Shown piece by piece: positions 55,560-64,000 of a stretch of DNA of 64,000 bases. Both the position numbers and the translations under genes were made by a program. The DNA comes from Blautia sp. (GTDB taxonomy: Bacteria > Bacillota > Clostridia > Lachnospirales > Lachnospiraceae), in the NCBI GenBank assembly GCA_021772055.1, contig JAETNR010000013.1, positions 1 through 64,000 of the forward strand, in the 5' to 3' direction. How positions within the stretch are numbered: position 1 is the stretch's first letter; the number at the start of each line of letters is the position of its first letter. The notes below the pieces were generated by a model. That model saw nothing but the letters and a program-made list of their open reading frames with translations. It searched no databases and had not been told where the DNA came from.

Positions 55560-55895
55560 TTATTCTTCCTCCTGCTTCACGGCCTCTCCGTCATTCTGCT
55601 CTGATTGCTCTATCTGTGCAGTTTCCTCGGCAGGCCCTTTTTCTTTTGTCCTGGCATGATAGCTTTTGATTCCCTGAAACAGCATCCCTGCACCAATGAT
55701 CACAAAAGCAACGCCTGCCACAAAAAATCCCCAACCAGCCCCTTCCTGTCCCTCCAGAACATTTTTGCAAAGAGTATATCCTGTGTAAATCAGGTAAGCA
55801 CCTGCAATGATCAGCAGCATCATGCTTCTTGCAGGCAGGCTCTGGGTATTTTCTTTCTTTTCCGGTATTTCCTGCTCTTTCTTCTGTTCTTCCAT
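55560..55895 (-). CDS. two-span membrane protein of unknown function
   Basis: 111 residues. A charged N-terminus (1-22) is followed by two membrane segments (about 25-41 and 53-72, GFFVAGVAFVIIGAGMLF) and an acidic Glu/Gln-rich tail. The ATG has GAGAGG upstream and lies 8 bases after malQ, so it is in the malQ transcript. I do not recognise the family. Confidence 0.65.
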   Translation of the reverse strand: MEEQKKEQEIPEKKENTQSLPARSMMLLIIAGAYLIYTGYTLCKNVLEGQEGAGWGFFVAGVAFVIIGAGMLFQGIKSYHARTKEKGPAEETAQIEQSEQNDGEAVKQEEE

Positions 55896-55903
55896 ATGCG
55901 TTC

Positions 55904-57478
55904 TTATCCTCTCTTTTCTTCAATGCCTTCTGTTTCTGCCGCTTCCGGCTCTGCTGCTTCCACTTCCGGCTCATCGTCTTCCTCTTTTGGCACAAGGGGA
56001 TTTCTTCCATAGATCCTGGTCAGTTCCCTGATATGATAAAGAGTAATCTCTGAAATCTGATTCTTCGTCAATCTCCATTTCCAGTTATCTCCAAGAGTAG
56101 ACGGTGCATTCATCCTGGCTTCGTTTCCAAGGCAGAGATAATCCTGAATAGGAATGATGGCAAGCTCCGCCACACTGGACATGGCAGTACGGATCAGGCT
56201 CCACACGCAGTCGTTTACCGGTTTCTCATAGCTGTTGGTATACTCCCGCACAAACCGGATATCATGTCCCTGAAGGTTTTCCAGCCACCCCTTGGTTGTT
56301 TCATTATCATGGGTTCCTGTATAGACCACACAGTTCTTTTCATATTTGTGCGGCAGATAGGAGCTGTCTTCTGTATGGTCAAAAGCAAACTGCAGTACCT
56401 TCATTCCCGGAAAACCGCTCTCTTCCAGCAGCTCGATCACACTGTCCGTCAGAATGCCGAGATCCTCTGCAATTACCTCCAGGTTTTTCACCTTTTCCTT
56501 CAGTACATGGAAGAGCTGGATTCCCGGTCCCTTTTCCCATTCTCCTTTTTCTGCGGTTTTACTGCCGTAGGGAATGGCATAATATTCATCAAAGCCCCGG
56601 AAATGATCGATCCGGGCCACATCATAGCGTTTCATGGAATGCTCCATACGCTGAATCCACCATGCATAGCCCGTACTCTTATGATATTCCCAATTGTACA
56701 GAGGATTTCCCCAAAGCTGCCCTGTGGCAGAAAAAGCGTCCGGCGGGCATCCTGCTACCGCAATGGGATTGTGCTCCTCATCAAATTGAAAGAGCTCCGG
56801 CTCAGCCCATGTATCTGCACTGTCAAAGGCTACATAAATAGGCACATCCCCAATGATCTTAATTCCTTTTTTATTGACATAGCTTTTCAGCTTTTCCCAC
56901 TGGACATCAAACCAGAACTGCTGAAAACGATAAAACTGGATTTCTTCCGCAAGACGTTCTCTCGCTTCTTCCAGAGCCTCAGGCTCACGATTTTTCAGTT
57001 CCTCAGGCCATTCCATCCAGCCCTTGCCCCCAAGGTCATTCTTAATGGCCATGTACAGGCAGTAATCTTCCAGCCAGTTCTTGTTTTCTTCGATAAAATC
57101 CACAAATCCTTCTTCTTTTTTGCTGTCCCAGCGCTCAAAGGCTTTACCGAGCAGCATAAACCTGGACTCGTACATTTTTGCATAATCTACATAACTCTCG
57201 CTTCCGCCCCAGTCACATCCGCGGCATTCCTGTTCTGTAAGAAGCCCTTCCTCAATCAATCCCTTGAGGTCAATAAAATAGGGATTTCCTGCAAATGTGG
57301 AAAAGGATTGATAGGGAGAATCCCCGTATCCCGTTGGTCCTAGCGGAAGGATCTGCCAATATCGCTGTCCTGCCTCCGCCAATTGATCTGCAAATTCATA
57401 AGCTTCTTTTGAAAAACAACCGATTCCGTATTCGGACGGAATACTGGAAATCGGCAGCAAAATACCGCTGGCTCTCAT
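55904..57478 (-). CDS. malQ: 4-alpha-glucanotransferase (amylomaltase, GH77)
   Basis: Moves maltodextrin segments between alpha-1,4-glucans. 524 residues from MRASGILLPISSIPSEYGIG at 57478, with GGAGGAG. Catalytic carboxylates are in VARIDHFRGF (nucleophile Asp, about 293), IAEDLGIL (acid/base Glu, about 340) and the Asp of GTHDNETTKGW (about 392). The final ~25 residues are an acidic Glu/Ala tail not needed for the fold. Consensus promoter upstream. Confidence 0.95.
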   Translation of the reverse strand: MRASGILLPISSIPSEYGIGCFSKEAYEFADQLAEAGQRYWQILPLGPTGYGDSPYQSFSTFAGNPYFIDLKGLIEEGLLTEQECRGCDWGGSESYVDYAKMYESRFMLLGKAFERWDSKKEEGFVDFIEENKNWLEDYCLYMAIKNDLGGKGWMEWPEELKNREPEALEEARERLAEEIQFYRFQQFWFDVQWEKLKSYVNKKGIKIIGDVPIYVAFDSADTWAEPELFQFDEEHNPIAVAGCPPDAFSATGQLWGNPLYNWEYHKSTGYAWWIQRMEHSMKRYDVARIDHFRGFDEYYAIPYGSKTAEKGEWEKGPGIQLFHVLKEKVKNLEVIAEDLGILTDSVIELLEESGFPGMKVLQFAFDHTEDSSYLPHKYEKNCVVYTGTHDNETTKGWLENLQGHDIRFVREYTNSYEKPVNDCVWSLIRTAMSSVAELAIIPIQDYLCLGNEARMNAPSTLGDNWKWRLTKNQISEITLYHIRELTRIYGRNPLVPKEEDDEPEVEAAEPEAAETEGIEEKRG

Positions 57479-57528
57479 TTTTTCTCCTCCGTGTCTCAAA
57501 TATTTCGTATGTATCAGCACCTTTTTTT

Positions 57529-57557
57529 ATTATACCAATCAGGTCTTCATCGGTCAA
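57529..57557 (-). promoter_or_regulatory. malQ promoter
   Basis: On the minus strand TTGACC (57552-57557), a 17-bp spacer and TATAAT (57529-57534). The -35 box overlaps the last codons of the small lipoprotein ORF. Confidence 0.75.
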
Positions 57558-57709
57558 CACCGGCAAAGAAAAGACTGAGGAATTTCTCCCTCAGTCTCTG
57601 TTCTTACCAGTTCCCCCTGTTTTTGATCTGCTGTTTCTCTCTTGCCGCAGCTTACCAGAAATGCCACGCATAGAAGAATCAGCAGCAGAATCACTCCGTT
57701 TTTCTGCAT
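57554..57709 (-). CDS. 51-residue putative lipoprotein
   Basis: A short ORF with AAAGGAG before the ATG. MQKNG and a hydrophobic stretch lead to LVSC at residues 18-21, a lipobox, followed by GKRETADQKQ. The rest reads through a terminator hairpin (57563-57597), so the last ~15 codons overlap the RNA stem. A lipid-anchored small protein is likely, but its function is unknown. Confidence 0.5.
   Translation of the reverse strand: MQKNGVILLLILLCVAFLVSCGKRETADQKQGELVRTETEGEIPQSFLCRC
57563..57597 (-). terminator. terminator inside the end of the small lipoprotein ORF
   Basis: On the minus strand AGACTGAGG (57589-57597) pairs exactly with CCTCAGTCT (57572-57580), followed by TTTTCTTT. It lies before the ORF's stop codon, so a transcript ending here would lack the stop. 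Confidence 0.8.
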
Positions 57710-57797
57710 ACGATTCACTCCTTTTCCGGGACTTTCCGGAATCCCTGCTAGTAGTATACAGCAAAAAGATGTTTTTTATTCACAATGAGAATACCGG

Positions 57798-58727
57798 TTA
57801 AAATCCCTTTTTCTTCAGGTAAACTGTAATATCACGGTAAACCTTATCTTTCTCCTTCTCATTCAGAATCTCGTGACGCATTCCGGGATAAAGCTTGCCC
57901 TTCACATCACGGTATCCGGCCTCTCTTACAGCACGAACTGCACCTGCAAATTTCCTTACACCGCCAATGCAGGGATCCTCTGCCCCTCCGATAAACAATA
58001 CGGGCATATCCGGCCTGGTACACTTCCATTTTTTCACATCATATGCCCGCTTCATCAATTCAAATAAAGCCAGATACCCATCGTCTGTAAAGGTAAAACC
58101 GCAGAGAGCTGACCTGGAGTATTCCTCATAGACCTTTTTATCAGAGCAGACCCAGGCATTCTTATTCTTCTCCCCGCGAAACGGCACAAGATAGCCCCCA
58201 AAGGAAAGGGTTTCCAACAAAATACTTTTGTGGCGCGGCCCAAAGAGTTTCTTCTCCGCCCTGGCAATCACCTCTCCCAGCACTCTGGCCGGGTTCTTGC
58301 TTGGAGAACCACAGACGATCAGCATATCCATGCAGTCATCATGCTCCCCTGCAAATGCACGTACTGCCAGGGAACCCATACTGTGACCCATCAGGATCAG
58401 TGGAATTTCCGGAAACACTTCACGGGTCTTTCTGTTCACCGTACCGATGTCCTTCAGCATGGCCTCTGCACCGCCGCCGTACATATAGCCCAGATCCTGT
58501 TTATTTTTCACGCTCTTCCCATGTCCTCTATGGTCATGGATCACAGTTACATACCCCTTTCCTGCCAGATACTCCATAAAGGGCAGATAACGTTCTTTGT
58601 GTTCACTCATTCCATGAACAAGCTGCACAACCGCCCTGTAGGGCTTTTCCTGAGGCATCATGGCCATAACGGAGATTTCCAGTCCGTCTGCTTCAGAAAC
58701 AAAATAACTTTCCAGTTTTTTATACAA
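57798..58727 (-). CDS. alpha/beta hydrolase, monoacylglycerol lipase-like
   Basis: A serine hydrolase of the Hydrolase_4 type (lysophospholipase or monoacylglycerol lipase-like). The nucleophile elbow is MGHSMGS, preceded by VHGMSEHKERY and HDHRGHGKS, with a late Asp (GGAEDPC) and His (MRHEIL) to complete the triad. About 309 residues from a TTG at 58727, which follows GGAGG; earlier in-frame TTG/GTG codons have no site. It is the third gene of an RND-TetR-hydrolase run, 26 bases after tetR. Confidence 0.82.
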   Translation of the reverse strand: MYKKLESYFVSEADGLEISVMAMMPQEKPYRAVVQLVHGMSEHKERYLPFMEYLAGKGYVTVIHDHRGHGKSVKNKQDLGYMYGGGAEAMLKDIGTVNRKTREVFPEIPLILMGHSMGSLAVRAFAGEHDDCMDMLIVCGSPSKNPARVLGEVIARAEKKLFGPRHKSILLETLSFGGYLVPFRGEKNKNAWVCSDKKVYEEYSRSALCGFTFTDDGYLALFELMKRAYDVKKWKCTRPDMPVLFIGGAEDPCIGGVRKFAGAVRAVREAGYRDVKGKLYPGMRHEILNEKEKDKVYRDITVYLKKKGF

Positions 58728-58753
58728 TTCTGCCACCTCCACATTTCTATTAT

Positions 58754-59362
58754 TCAACAAAGACTTTTTATTATATTATCACATAAAAATTCTTTTGTCT
58801 TTAAAAGATCTGCTTCCTCAGAAAAATCTGCAAGTTCCTGGCAGACAAAGAATCCCAAAAGCGGGGAAAGGATCTGCAGGATCACCAGATTGTCCGGTAT
58901 CTCTCTGCGCACAGTTCCCTCCTTCCTGCCAAGATCTGCAAGATCTTTCAGGATTTCCACAGCCATCATCATAAATGATTTTTTCTGCTCCTCATGTTCC
59001 CTGGAAAAGCAATCCGGTATCTGCAGGAAACCGTCTGCACGTCTCACAAACTGAATTAAAAGCAAACGTTTATCCCTGGACTGCAAAATCCAGTCAAAAC
59101 AAGCCTCAAGACCTCCCCGGAAATTCTCCTGCTCCTTGATGGCCTTGGAAAGCATCTGCACCTGAAGCAGCTTATGATACTGCAGCGCCTTGCTTACCAG
59201 TTCTTCCTTGCTGCGGAAATATTCATATGCCGTTCCCTTGCCGATCCCGGCACGTTCCGTAATGTCAGAGACTTTCATCTTATTGGCATCTTTTCCCTCT
59301 TCCAGCAAATGCCACACAGCATGGTACATGGCCAGAACTTTTTCATTTTTCTCCGTCTCCAT
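58754..59362 (-). CDS. TetR/AcrR-family repressor, probable regulator of the RND operon
   Basis: About 202 residues. An N-terminal helix-turn-helix (VSDITERAGIGKGTAYEYFRSKEEL, about 30-55) and an all-helical ligand domain. The start at 59362 (GGAGG nine bases before) overlaps the RND stop by 20 bases, so translation is coupled. A 12-bp dyad, GACC-N4-GGTC, lies at the transcript start of the operon and is the expected operator, giving autoregulation. Inducer unknown. Confidence 0.88.
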   Translation of the reverse strand: METEKNEKVLAMYHAVWHLLEEGKDANKMKVSDITERAGIGKGTAYEYFRSKEELVSKALQYHKLLQVQMLSKAIKEQENFRGGLEACFDWILQSRDKRLLLIQFVRRADGFLQIPDCFSREHEEQKKSFMMMAVEILKDLADLGRKEGTVRREIPDNLVILQILSPLLGFFVCQELADFSEEADLLKTKEFLCDNIIKSLC

Positions 59363-62300
59363 CCTCAACATCCTCCAGTCTCAGCTCATCTTTTTTATAG
59401 TTTTTCCGATTGAGCAGATCATAAATACAGGGAACCACAAACAATGTAAGAAGCGTTCCGTAGATCAGTCCTCCGATGGTTACCACAGCCATCGGCTGAA
59501 TCATGTCGCCGCCCATTCCCATTCCTGCTGCCATTGTGGACAGACCCAGGATCGTCGTCAGGGCTGTCATGATAATCGGACGGAAACGGTCCTTTCCTGC
59601 CTGGATCAGAGCTTCCCTCTTTTCCATTCCTCCCATGCGGAGCTGATTCGTATAATCCACCAGAACGATTCCATTATTTACGATAATACCGGAAAGCATG
59701 ATAAAGCCGATCATGGCGATCACGCTCACGTCCATATCTGCAATAAGCAGCCCGAAGAAACCTCCTGTAAATGCCAGGGGAATCGTAAACATAATGATAA
59801 AGGGGGACATGAGGGACTGGAACTGCGCAACCATGATCAAATACATGAACACCAGTGCCAGAATAAGCATCAGCATCAGCTGTCCCATGGCATCATTGAT
59901 TGATTCGTCTTCTCCTGTCATCTCCATCGTATAACCCTTCGGCAATTCATAATCTTTCAGTTTCTTCTCAAGTTCACCTGCAACAAGGCCAATATTATTT
60001 CCGCTTGCAATTTCCGCACTTACGGTCATATAACGAGACTGGGCATCGCGAAGGATCGTCCGGGGGCCTGCCGCATCTGTAAAATCCGCAATCTCCGAAA
60101 GCCTGATCTCTTCTGTTTCTCCATCCTGGTTGGTCACTTCAATAGTCAGGCTCTTCAGGTCTTCTCTGGTAAGTTTCTCATCCTTCTCATCACGCACAAA
60201 GACACTGTAATCCTTGTCCTGAGCAGAAAGAGTCGTTGCAGAGGATGCTTCCGCCAGCCGTTTCTGGATTGCCTGGTAAACCTGTGCCACAGTCAGCTTA
60301 TATTCCATCGCCTTTGTCTTATTCACCGCTATCCGGAATTCTTCATCCGCTTCTTCCTGTCCGTCGGAAACATTCCGGGTGCCTTCTGTCTCTTCCGCTA
60401 TGGCTGCCACATCCCTGGCAATGGCCGAAAGCTCATCCAGTTCTTTTCCTTTGATACGGACCTGGATACCGCTTCCCCCAAGGGCGCTCATGTCCATAGA
60501 CTGGGTAGACACAGACACTTCGCATGGAAGATCCTCTGTTCTTTTTAGGATTTCCTGCTCCAGTTCTTCACCGGAAAGCTTCTTTTGTTCTTTCAGAAGA
60601 AGATACATATTGACAGAATTCGTGCTGCCTGAGTCGCCCATCCCCATCATGCCGCCGCCACCGGCCATAGCGCCGATACTCTCAATATCCTCCAGCTCTT
60701 CGATCCGTGCGATCACCTCATCCGCACAGGCTGCAGTCTCTAAAAGAGGCGTCCCCCTCTCTGTTGTGACAGTCATGGAAACCTGTGTGCTTTCCATCGC
60801 TGGCATAAAGGAGGTTCCGTTTTTGATGGCAGCAGAAGCGCTTCCCACAAACAATCCCACTGCCAGAAGCAATACCAGGAATTTCACCCGAAGGGCACCC
60901 TTAAGGATCTTTCCGTAAATATTCCGGATTGCATCCAGCAGGCGGGTCCTTTTTGTTTTGGACTTTTTCAGAAGTCCGGCTGACATCATAGGCACCAGAG
61001 TCAGGGCTACCACAAGACTGGCAAGCAGCGAATAGGCAATAGTCAACCCCATATCCACAAACAGCTGCCTTGTAATTCCCTCCGTAAAAACAATGGGGGC
61101 AAATACACAGATTGTCGTCAATGTGGAAGCTGCAATCGCACCGGCCACCTGTCCGGCACCGTCAATCGCTGCCTTCCTTGCAGGAATTCCCTCCTGGCGC
61201 AGACGCTGGATATTTTCGATCACCACAATGGAGTTATCCACCAGCATGCCGATTCCAAGAGCAAGTCCGGACAGGGAAATCACATTTAAGGTGATCCCGC
61301 TGAAATACATCAGCACAAAAGCCGCCACCACACTGATGGGAATGGAAAACGCGATCACAATGGTAGGCTTTATATCCTTCAGGAACACAAGAAGGATCAA
61401 AACCGCCAGAATGGCACCGGAAAGCATATTCTGGATCACCGAATCCACTACCAGATCAATATATACCCCCTGATCCATCAGCACGGAAAAATGGACGTCC
61501 TCATGTTCCTCCTCAATTTCCGCGATCCGCTCCAGAAGACGGTCTGTTACCTCTCCGGTAGAATATCCCGTCTGCTTTTCAATGGTCAGCATGACACCGG
61601 GATTGCCGTTCAGGCGGGCATATATTTCATCACTGTCATCCTGCACTGTAATATCGGCAACATCCTTCAGGCGGATGGGGGCCAGTCCGTCTAATCCGAG
61701 ATCCAGAAGCACCAGATCCTCCAGATGTTCCACATTGGATATTTTATCCCCTACACGTACCAGATAATCCTCTCTGCCTTCCTGGATATACCCCGCAGGC
61801 ATGGAAAAGTTTTCCCCTGCAAGGATCCCCTTCACCAGGTCCGATGTAATCAGATTCTCAAGGCTCGTCTGATCCTTCGCCGCTTTCTTTGCTTCCTCCA
61901 GCTGGTCTTTTCCAGAATCAAGCTGTGCCTGAGCTTCCTCAAGCTTCGCCTCATTCGCCTCGATCTTGGAAGAACCGGACTCCATTTTGGATTCCGCCAC
62001 ACTCATGTCTATGGACGCAAGAAGTTTCTGGGTATCCATCTCCACTTTTCCGGAAGAAAGCTGTTTCTTGCCTGAGGCGATCTGTGCCTTGGCTGCATTA
62101 AGCTGCTCTCTGCCTGCATTAAGCTGGGCCTGGGCTTCCTCAAGAGCTTCCTCGTTCGAGGCGAGTTCTTCCAGGGTCATCCACAGATTGGATGCCTGCT
62201 CTGTGGTATAAGCATAGGCTTCCTCTGCCGAACTTTTCCCAAGGCTCTTCACGATCTGATTCAGCTGTCCTTCCAGCTCTGCTTTCTTTGCGGCAAGTTC

Positions 62301-63467
62301 CCCCATTGCGTTCTGAAGGTCTGCCTGGCTCTGTTCCAGTGCTGCTCTCTGCGCTTCCAGTTCCCCTTTCTGCTGTTCATAATCCAGTGCATCAGAGAAT
62401 TCCTCAAGCTGGGCAAGGGCCGCATCCACGCTGCTGATTCCCTCGGATACAGAGTTCAGGTTTTCCTGGAGAACAGCCTCCTGCTGGGCAATTGCGCTGA
62501 GTGCCTGCTGCAGATTCTGAATTCCCGTCTGTGCAGTTCCAAGCTGATCAAGGGCAGCTTCTGCCTGCGCTTTCCCTTCCGAAAGCTTCGTTCGTCCTGC
62601 ATCCAGTTCCGCCTGCTTCTCCTCCAGAAGCTTCTCCTTCTCCTGAAGCTCGGTCTCGCCAGCCTCAATCTTGCTCTCTGCCGCTGCCATCTGCTGCTGC
62701 CCCTGGGCAAGACCTGCCACAAGCTCCTCTTTCCCGCTTTTCAGCTGCTCTTTTCCTTCCTCAAGCTCGTCTTTTCCTTCTTTCAACTTCTGTTTGCCGT
62801 CATTCAGTTCTTCCTGGGCATCTTTCAGTTCATCCTCTTTTTCTCTGAACTGTTTTTCCAGGGCTTCCATAACTTTTTCGTTGGCCTTCTGAAGCTTTTC
62901 TTCCCGAATAAATACATCCACACTTTCCGTAACATTTCCCGTAGTGGAAACGCTGGCCACTCCGGCAATACTCTCCATTTCTGCCTGGATATTTCTCTCC
63001 ACATAGTCTGTGACTTCCGTGGGTTCCAGGTTGTCCACTTCCACCGCTGCGATCATGATGGGCATCATGTCCGGATTCAGCTTCATGATCATGGGCTTGC
63101 CGACGGAATCGTCCCAGTATCCGCTGATCTGGTCCAGTTTTTCCCGTATCTCGATCGTAGCAGAATCCATATCCGTAGACTCCTGAAATTCCAGAACCAC
63201 CATAGATACATTCTCCCGGGACTGTGAGCTTACATTTTCAATATCCGTAACGGTGGCCATAGACTGCTCCACAGGCCTGGTTACAACGGTCTCCACCGTC
63301 TCCGGGCTGGCCCCTGCATATGTAGTCATCACGATCGCATAGGGAAGATTCATACTGGGAAGCAGATCCGTATTCATCTTTCCAAAGGAAACAACTCCCA
63401 GGATCAAAACCAGTACGATGGCAACCACGACGGTATACGGTTTTTTAACACTATATCGTGAAATCAT
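59343..63467 (-). CDS. RND (HAE1-like) efflux transporter with a long coiled-coil insert
   Basis: About 1374 residues from MISRYSVKKP at 63467 (AGGAGG). AcrB-like fold: 12 membrane segments in two repeats, with the TM4 motif GMLVDNSIVVIEN. AcrB has two Asp there; the second is Asn here. Between residues ~200 and ~535 the extracellular domain holds a ~335-residue coiled coil of LxxGKxxL-type repeats, absent from AcrB. It may span the wall in place of the partners used in Gram-negatives. No outer-membrane or adaptor gene is present. Substrate unknown; the TetR neighbour suggests a toxic or lipid-like compound. Confidence 0.88.
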   Translation of the reverse strand: MISRYSVKKPYTVVVAIVLVLILGVVSFGKMNTDLLPSMNLPYAIVMTTYAGASPETVETVVTRPVEQSMATVTDIENVSSQSRENVSMVVLEFQESTDMDSATIEIREKLDQISGYWDDSVGKPMIMKLNPDMMPIMIAAVEVDNLEPTEVTDYVERNIQAEMESIAGVASVSTTGNVTESVDVFIREEKLQKANEKVMEALEKQFREKEDELKDAQEELNDGKQKLKEGKDELEEGKEQLKSGKEELVAGLAQGQQQMAAAESKIEAGETELQEKEKLLEEKQAELDAGRTKLSEGKAQAEAALDQLGTAQTGIQNLQQALSAIAQQEAVLQENLNSVSEGISSVDAALAQLEEFSDALDYEQQKGELEAQRAALEQSQADLQNAMGELAAKKAELEGQLNQIVKSLGKSSAEEAYAYTTEQASNLWMTLEELASNEEALEEAQAQLNAGREQLNAAKAQIASGKKQLSSGKVEMDTQKLLASIDMSVAESKMESGSSKIEANEAKLEEAQAQLDSGKDQLEEAKKAAKDQTSLENLITSDLVKGILAGENFSMPAGYIQEGREDYLVRVGDKISNVEHLEDLVLLDLGLDGLAPIRLKDVADITVQDDSDEIYARLNGNPGVMLTIEKQTGYSTGEVTDRLLERIAEIEEEHEDVHFSVLMDQGVYIDLVVDSVIQNMLSGAILAVLILLVFLKDIKPTIVIAFSIPISVVAAFVLMYFSGITLNVISLSGLALGIGMLVDNSIVVIENIQRLRQEGIPARKAAIDGAGQVAGAIAASTLTTICVFAPIVFTEGITRQLFVDMGLTIAYSLLASLVVALTLVPMMSAGLLKKSKTKRTRLLDAIRNIYGKILKGALRVKFLVLLLAVGLFVGSASAAIKNGTSFMPAMESTQVSMTVTTERGTPLLETAACADEVIARIEELEDIESIGAMAGGGGMMGMGDSGSTNSVNMYLLLKEQKKLSGEELEQEILKRTEDLPCEVSVSTQSMDMSALGGSGIQVRIKGKELDELSAIARDVAAIAEETEGTRNVSDGQEEADEEFRIAVNKTKAMEYKLTVAQVYQAIQKRLAEASSATTLSAQDKDYSVFVRDEKDEKLTREDLKSLTIEVTNQDGETEEIRLSEIADFTDAAGPRTILRDAQSRYMTVSAEIASGNNIGLVAGELEKKLKDYELPKGYTMEMTGEDESINDAMGQLMLMLILALVFMYLIMVAQFQSLMSPFIIMFTIPLAFTGGFFGLLIADMDVSVIAMIGFIMLSGIIVNNGIVLVDYTNQLRMGGMEKREALIQAGKDRFRPIIMTALTTILGLSTMAAGMGMGGDMIQPMAVVTIGGLIYGTLLTLFVVPCIYDLLNRKNYKKDELRLEDVEDGDGEK

Positions 63468-63500
63468 CTCTTTTTCCTCCTGTCCCATTCCTGTTGTCTT

Positions 63501-63520
63501 TTCCGACCGGCTGGTCAGTC
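63501..63520. promoter_or_regulatory. candidate TetR operator at the RND transcript start
   Basis: GACC (63505-63508), GGCT, GGTC (63513-63516) form a TetR-type dyad that starts about two bases downstream of the predicted transcription start of the RND operon. Confidence 0.6.
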
Positions 63521-63528
63521 ATATTTCC

Positions 63529-63557
63529 ATTATATGTCCGCAGATTGCCATTGTCAA
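63529..63557 (-). promoter_or_regulatory. RND operon promoter
   Basis: On the minus strand a perfect TTGACA (63552-63557), a 17-bp spacer and TATAAT (63529-63534), followed by the dyad operator. Confidence 0.85.
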
Positions 63558-63580
63558 TAAAATCTATTATATGTTATAAT
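63551..63580 (+). promoter_or_regulatory. promoter of the rightmost gene, sharing its -35 box
   Basis: On the plus strand TTGTCA (63551-63556), an 18-bp spacer and TATAAT (63575-63580). Its -35 box overlaps the opposite-strand -35 box of the RND operon by five bases. Confidence 0.65.
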
Positions 63581-63650
63581 GTTCTCACTGAATAAGAAAT
63601 TCATTTCATATGCACCTGCAGATGCAGGCTTGTATAAGTCAGGAGGTTTT

Positions 63651-64000
63651 ATGGAAACACAGGCACCACAACAGCAGGAGGCCAAAACTCCGAAGAAGAG
63701 AAAAACTGCTCTCGTCCTTTTCTTTCTCCTTGTAATTCTGGCGGTGGCAGGAACAGCCGTTTACTATTTTATGGCACGCCAAAAGCCGCAGAAAGCAGTA
63801 GAAACATTTTTGTCAAATATGCAGAAAATGGATTTTGAAGGTATGAGTGCCCAGCTTCAGAGCAGCGATCTTTCCGCTCTGGATGATGCTGATATCCGCG
63901 ATGATTCCTACAAAGATTTTTTCCAGGGCATCAATCAGAAAATGACTTATAAGATTTCAAAAAATAACTTCAATATCCAGAACGGAACAGCGAACATTAC
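63651..64000 (+). CDS. membrane-anchored protein, cut by the right edge
   Basis: At least 116 residues, with AGGAGG seven bases before the ATG. A Gln/Lys-rich cytoplasmic tail (METQAPQQQEAKTPKKRK) is followed by a membrane segment (about 19-40, ALVLFFLLVILAVAGTAVYYF) and an extracellular region rich in Gln, Ser and Asp (AVETFLSNMQKMDFEG). The segment after the membrane resembles small NTF2-like/DUF4878-type domains, but the end is missing. Promoter shared with the RND operon. Confidence 0.7.
   Translation, partial: METQAPQQQEAKTPKKRKTALVLFFLLVILAVAGTAVYYFMARQKPQKAVETFLSNMQKMDFEGMSAQLQSSDLSALDDADIRDDSYKDFFQGINQKMTYKISKNNFNIQNGTANI

Overview
The window looks like a chromosomal segment of a low-to-mid GC, Gram-positive anaerobe of the Lachnospiraceae (Blautia-like; genus not proven). 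Support: a Gram-positive PolC, CodY, a class III fructose-bisphosphatase, YhaM, a CIRCE-controlled groESL, strong AGGAGG ribosome binding sites, TTGACA/TATAAT promoters with 17-bp spacers, and a split PurO/PurH route to IMP. Almost all of it is core genome. The exception is the left edge (about 1-1480), which is AT-rich and looks like an integration site at the 3' end of rlmD.

Layout. 1-1540: start of an ORF leaving the window, a second diverged copy of the rlmD 3' end, and a HEPN-type protein gene between the two copies. 1489-5168 (minus): rlmD, yhaM and an HtrA-like protein with a broken catalytic triad. 5525-10023 (plus): mutS2 and a two-component system. 10037-15803 (minus): trmL, a HypE/PurM C-terminal-like protein, a 34-residue membrane protein, a DUF4080 radical SAM protein, trxA with an unusual thioredoxin reductase, and glyA. 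16275-17459 (plus): an iron alcohol dehydrogenase. 17630-20334 (minus): an operon of DUF969, DUF979, pyroglutamyl peptidase and gamma-glutamylcyclotransferase. 20626-25792: metY, a 3D-domain wall protein, a lysozyme-like protein, tRNA-Gly, and a Lon-like AAA+ ATPase. 25804-30269 (minus): a ZTP riboswitch controlling purO and purH (AICAR transformylase only), an amidase, and guaB. 30347-43809: groESL, codY, topA-dprA-yifB, a small HTH regulator, a YARHG protein, a PurF-like protein without its glutaminase cysteine, and fbp. 43928-52052 (minus): ispG-polC and xpaC-telA. 52459-55552 (plus): ilvE, thyA, folA, VanZ. 55560-63467 (minus): malQ, small membrane and lipoproteins, and an RND pump-TetR-hydrolase operon. 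From 63651 a membrane-anchored protein runs off the right edge.

Themes. (i) Purine synthesis is remodelled: an archaeal-type PurO and a free AICAR transformylase under a ZTP riboswitch, plus a PurF-like enzyme that cannot use glutamine in the normal way. (ii) A family of self-complementary, MITE-like elements sits in divergent intergenic regions (5318-5417, 15914-16173, 52160-52333; fragments near 20500 and 14560). Two copies are flanked by perfect 8-bp direct repeats. No transposase for it is in the window. This family is the best candidate for something undescribed. (iii) Several proteins keep a family fold but lose key catalytic or cofactor residues: the HtrA-like, PurF-like and TrxB-like proteins. 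(iv) Two envelope genes (23254 and 55049) have a -10 box placed so that transcription should begin at the start codon, suggesting leaderless mRNAs.

All calls come from reading the sequence and from memory of protein families. No database search or folding program was run.
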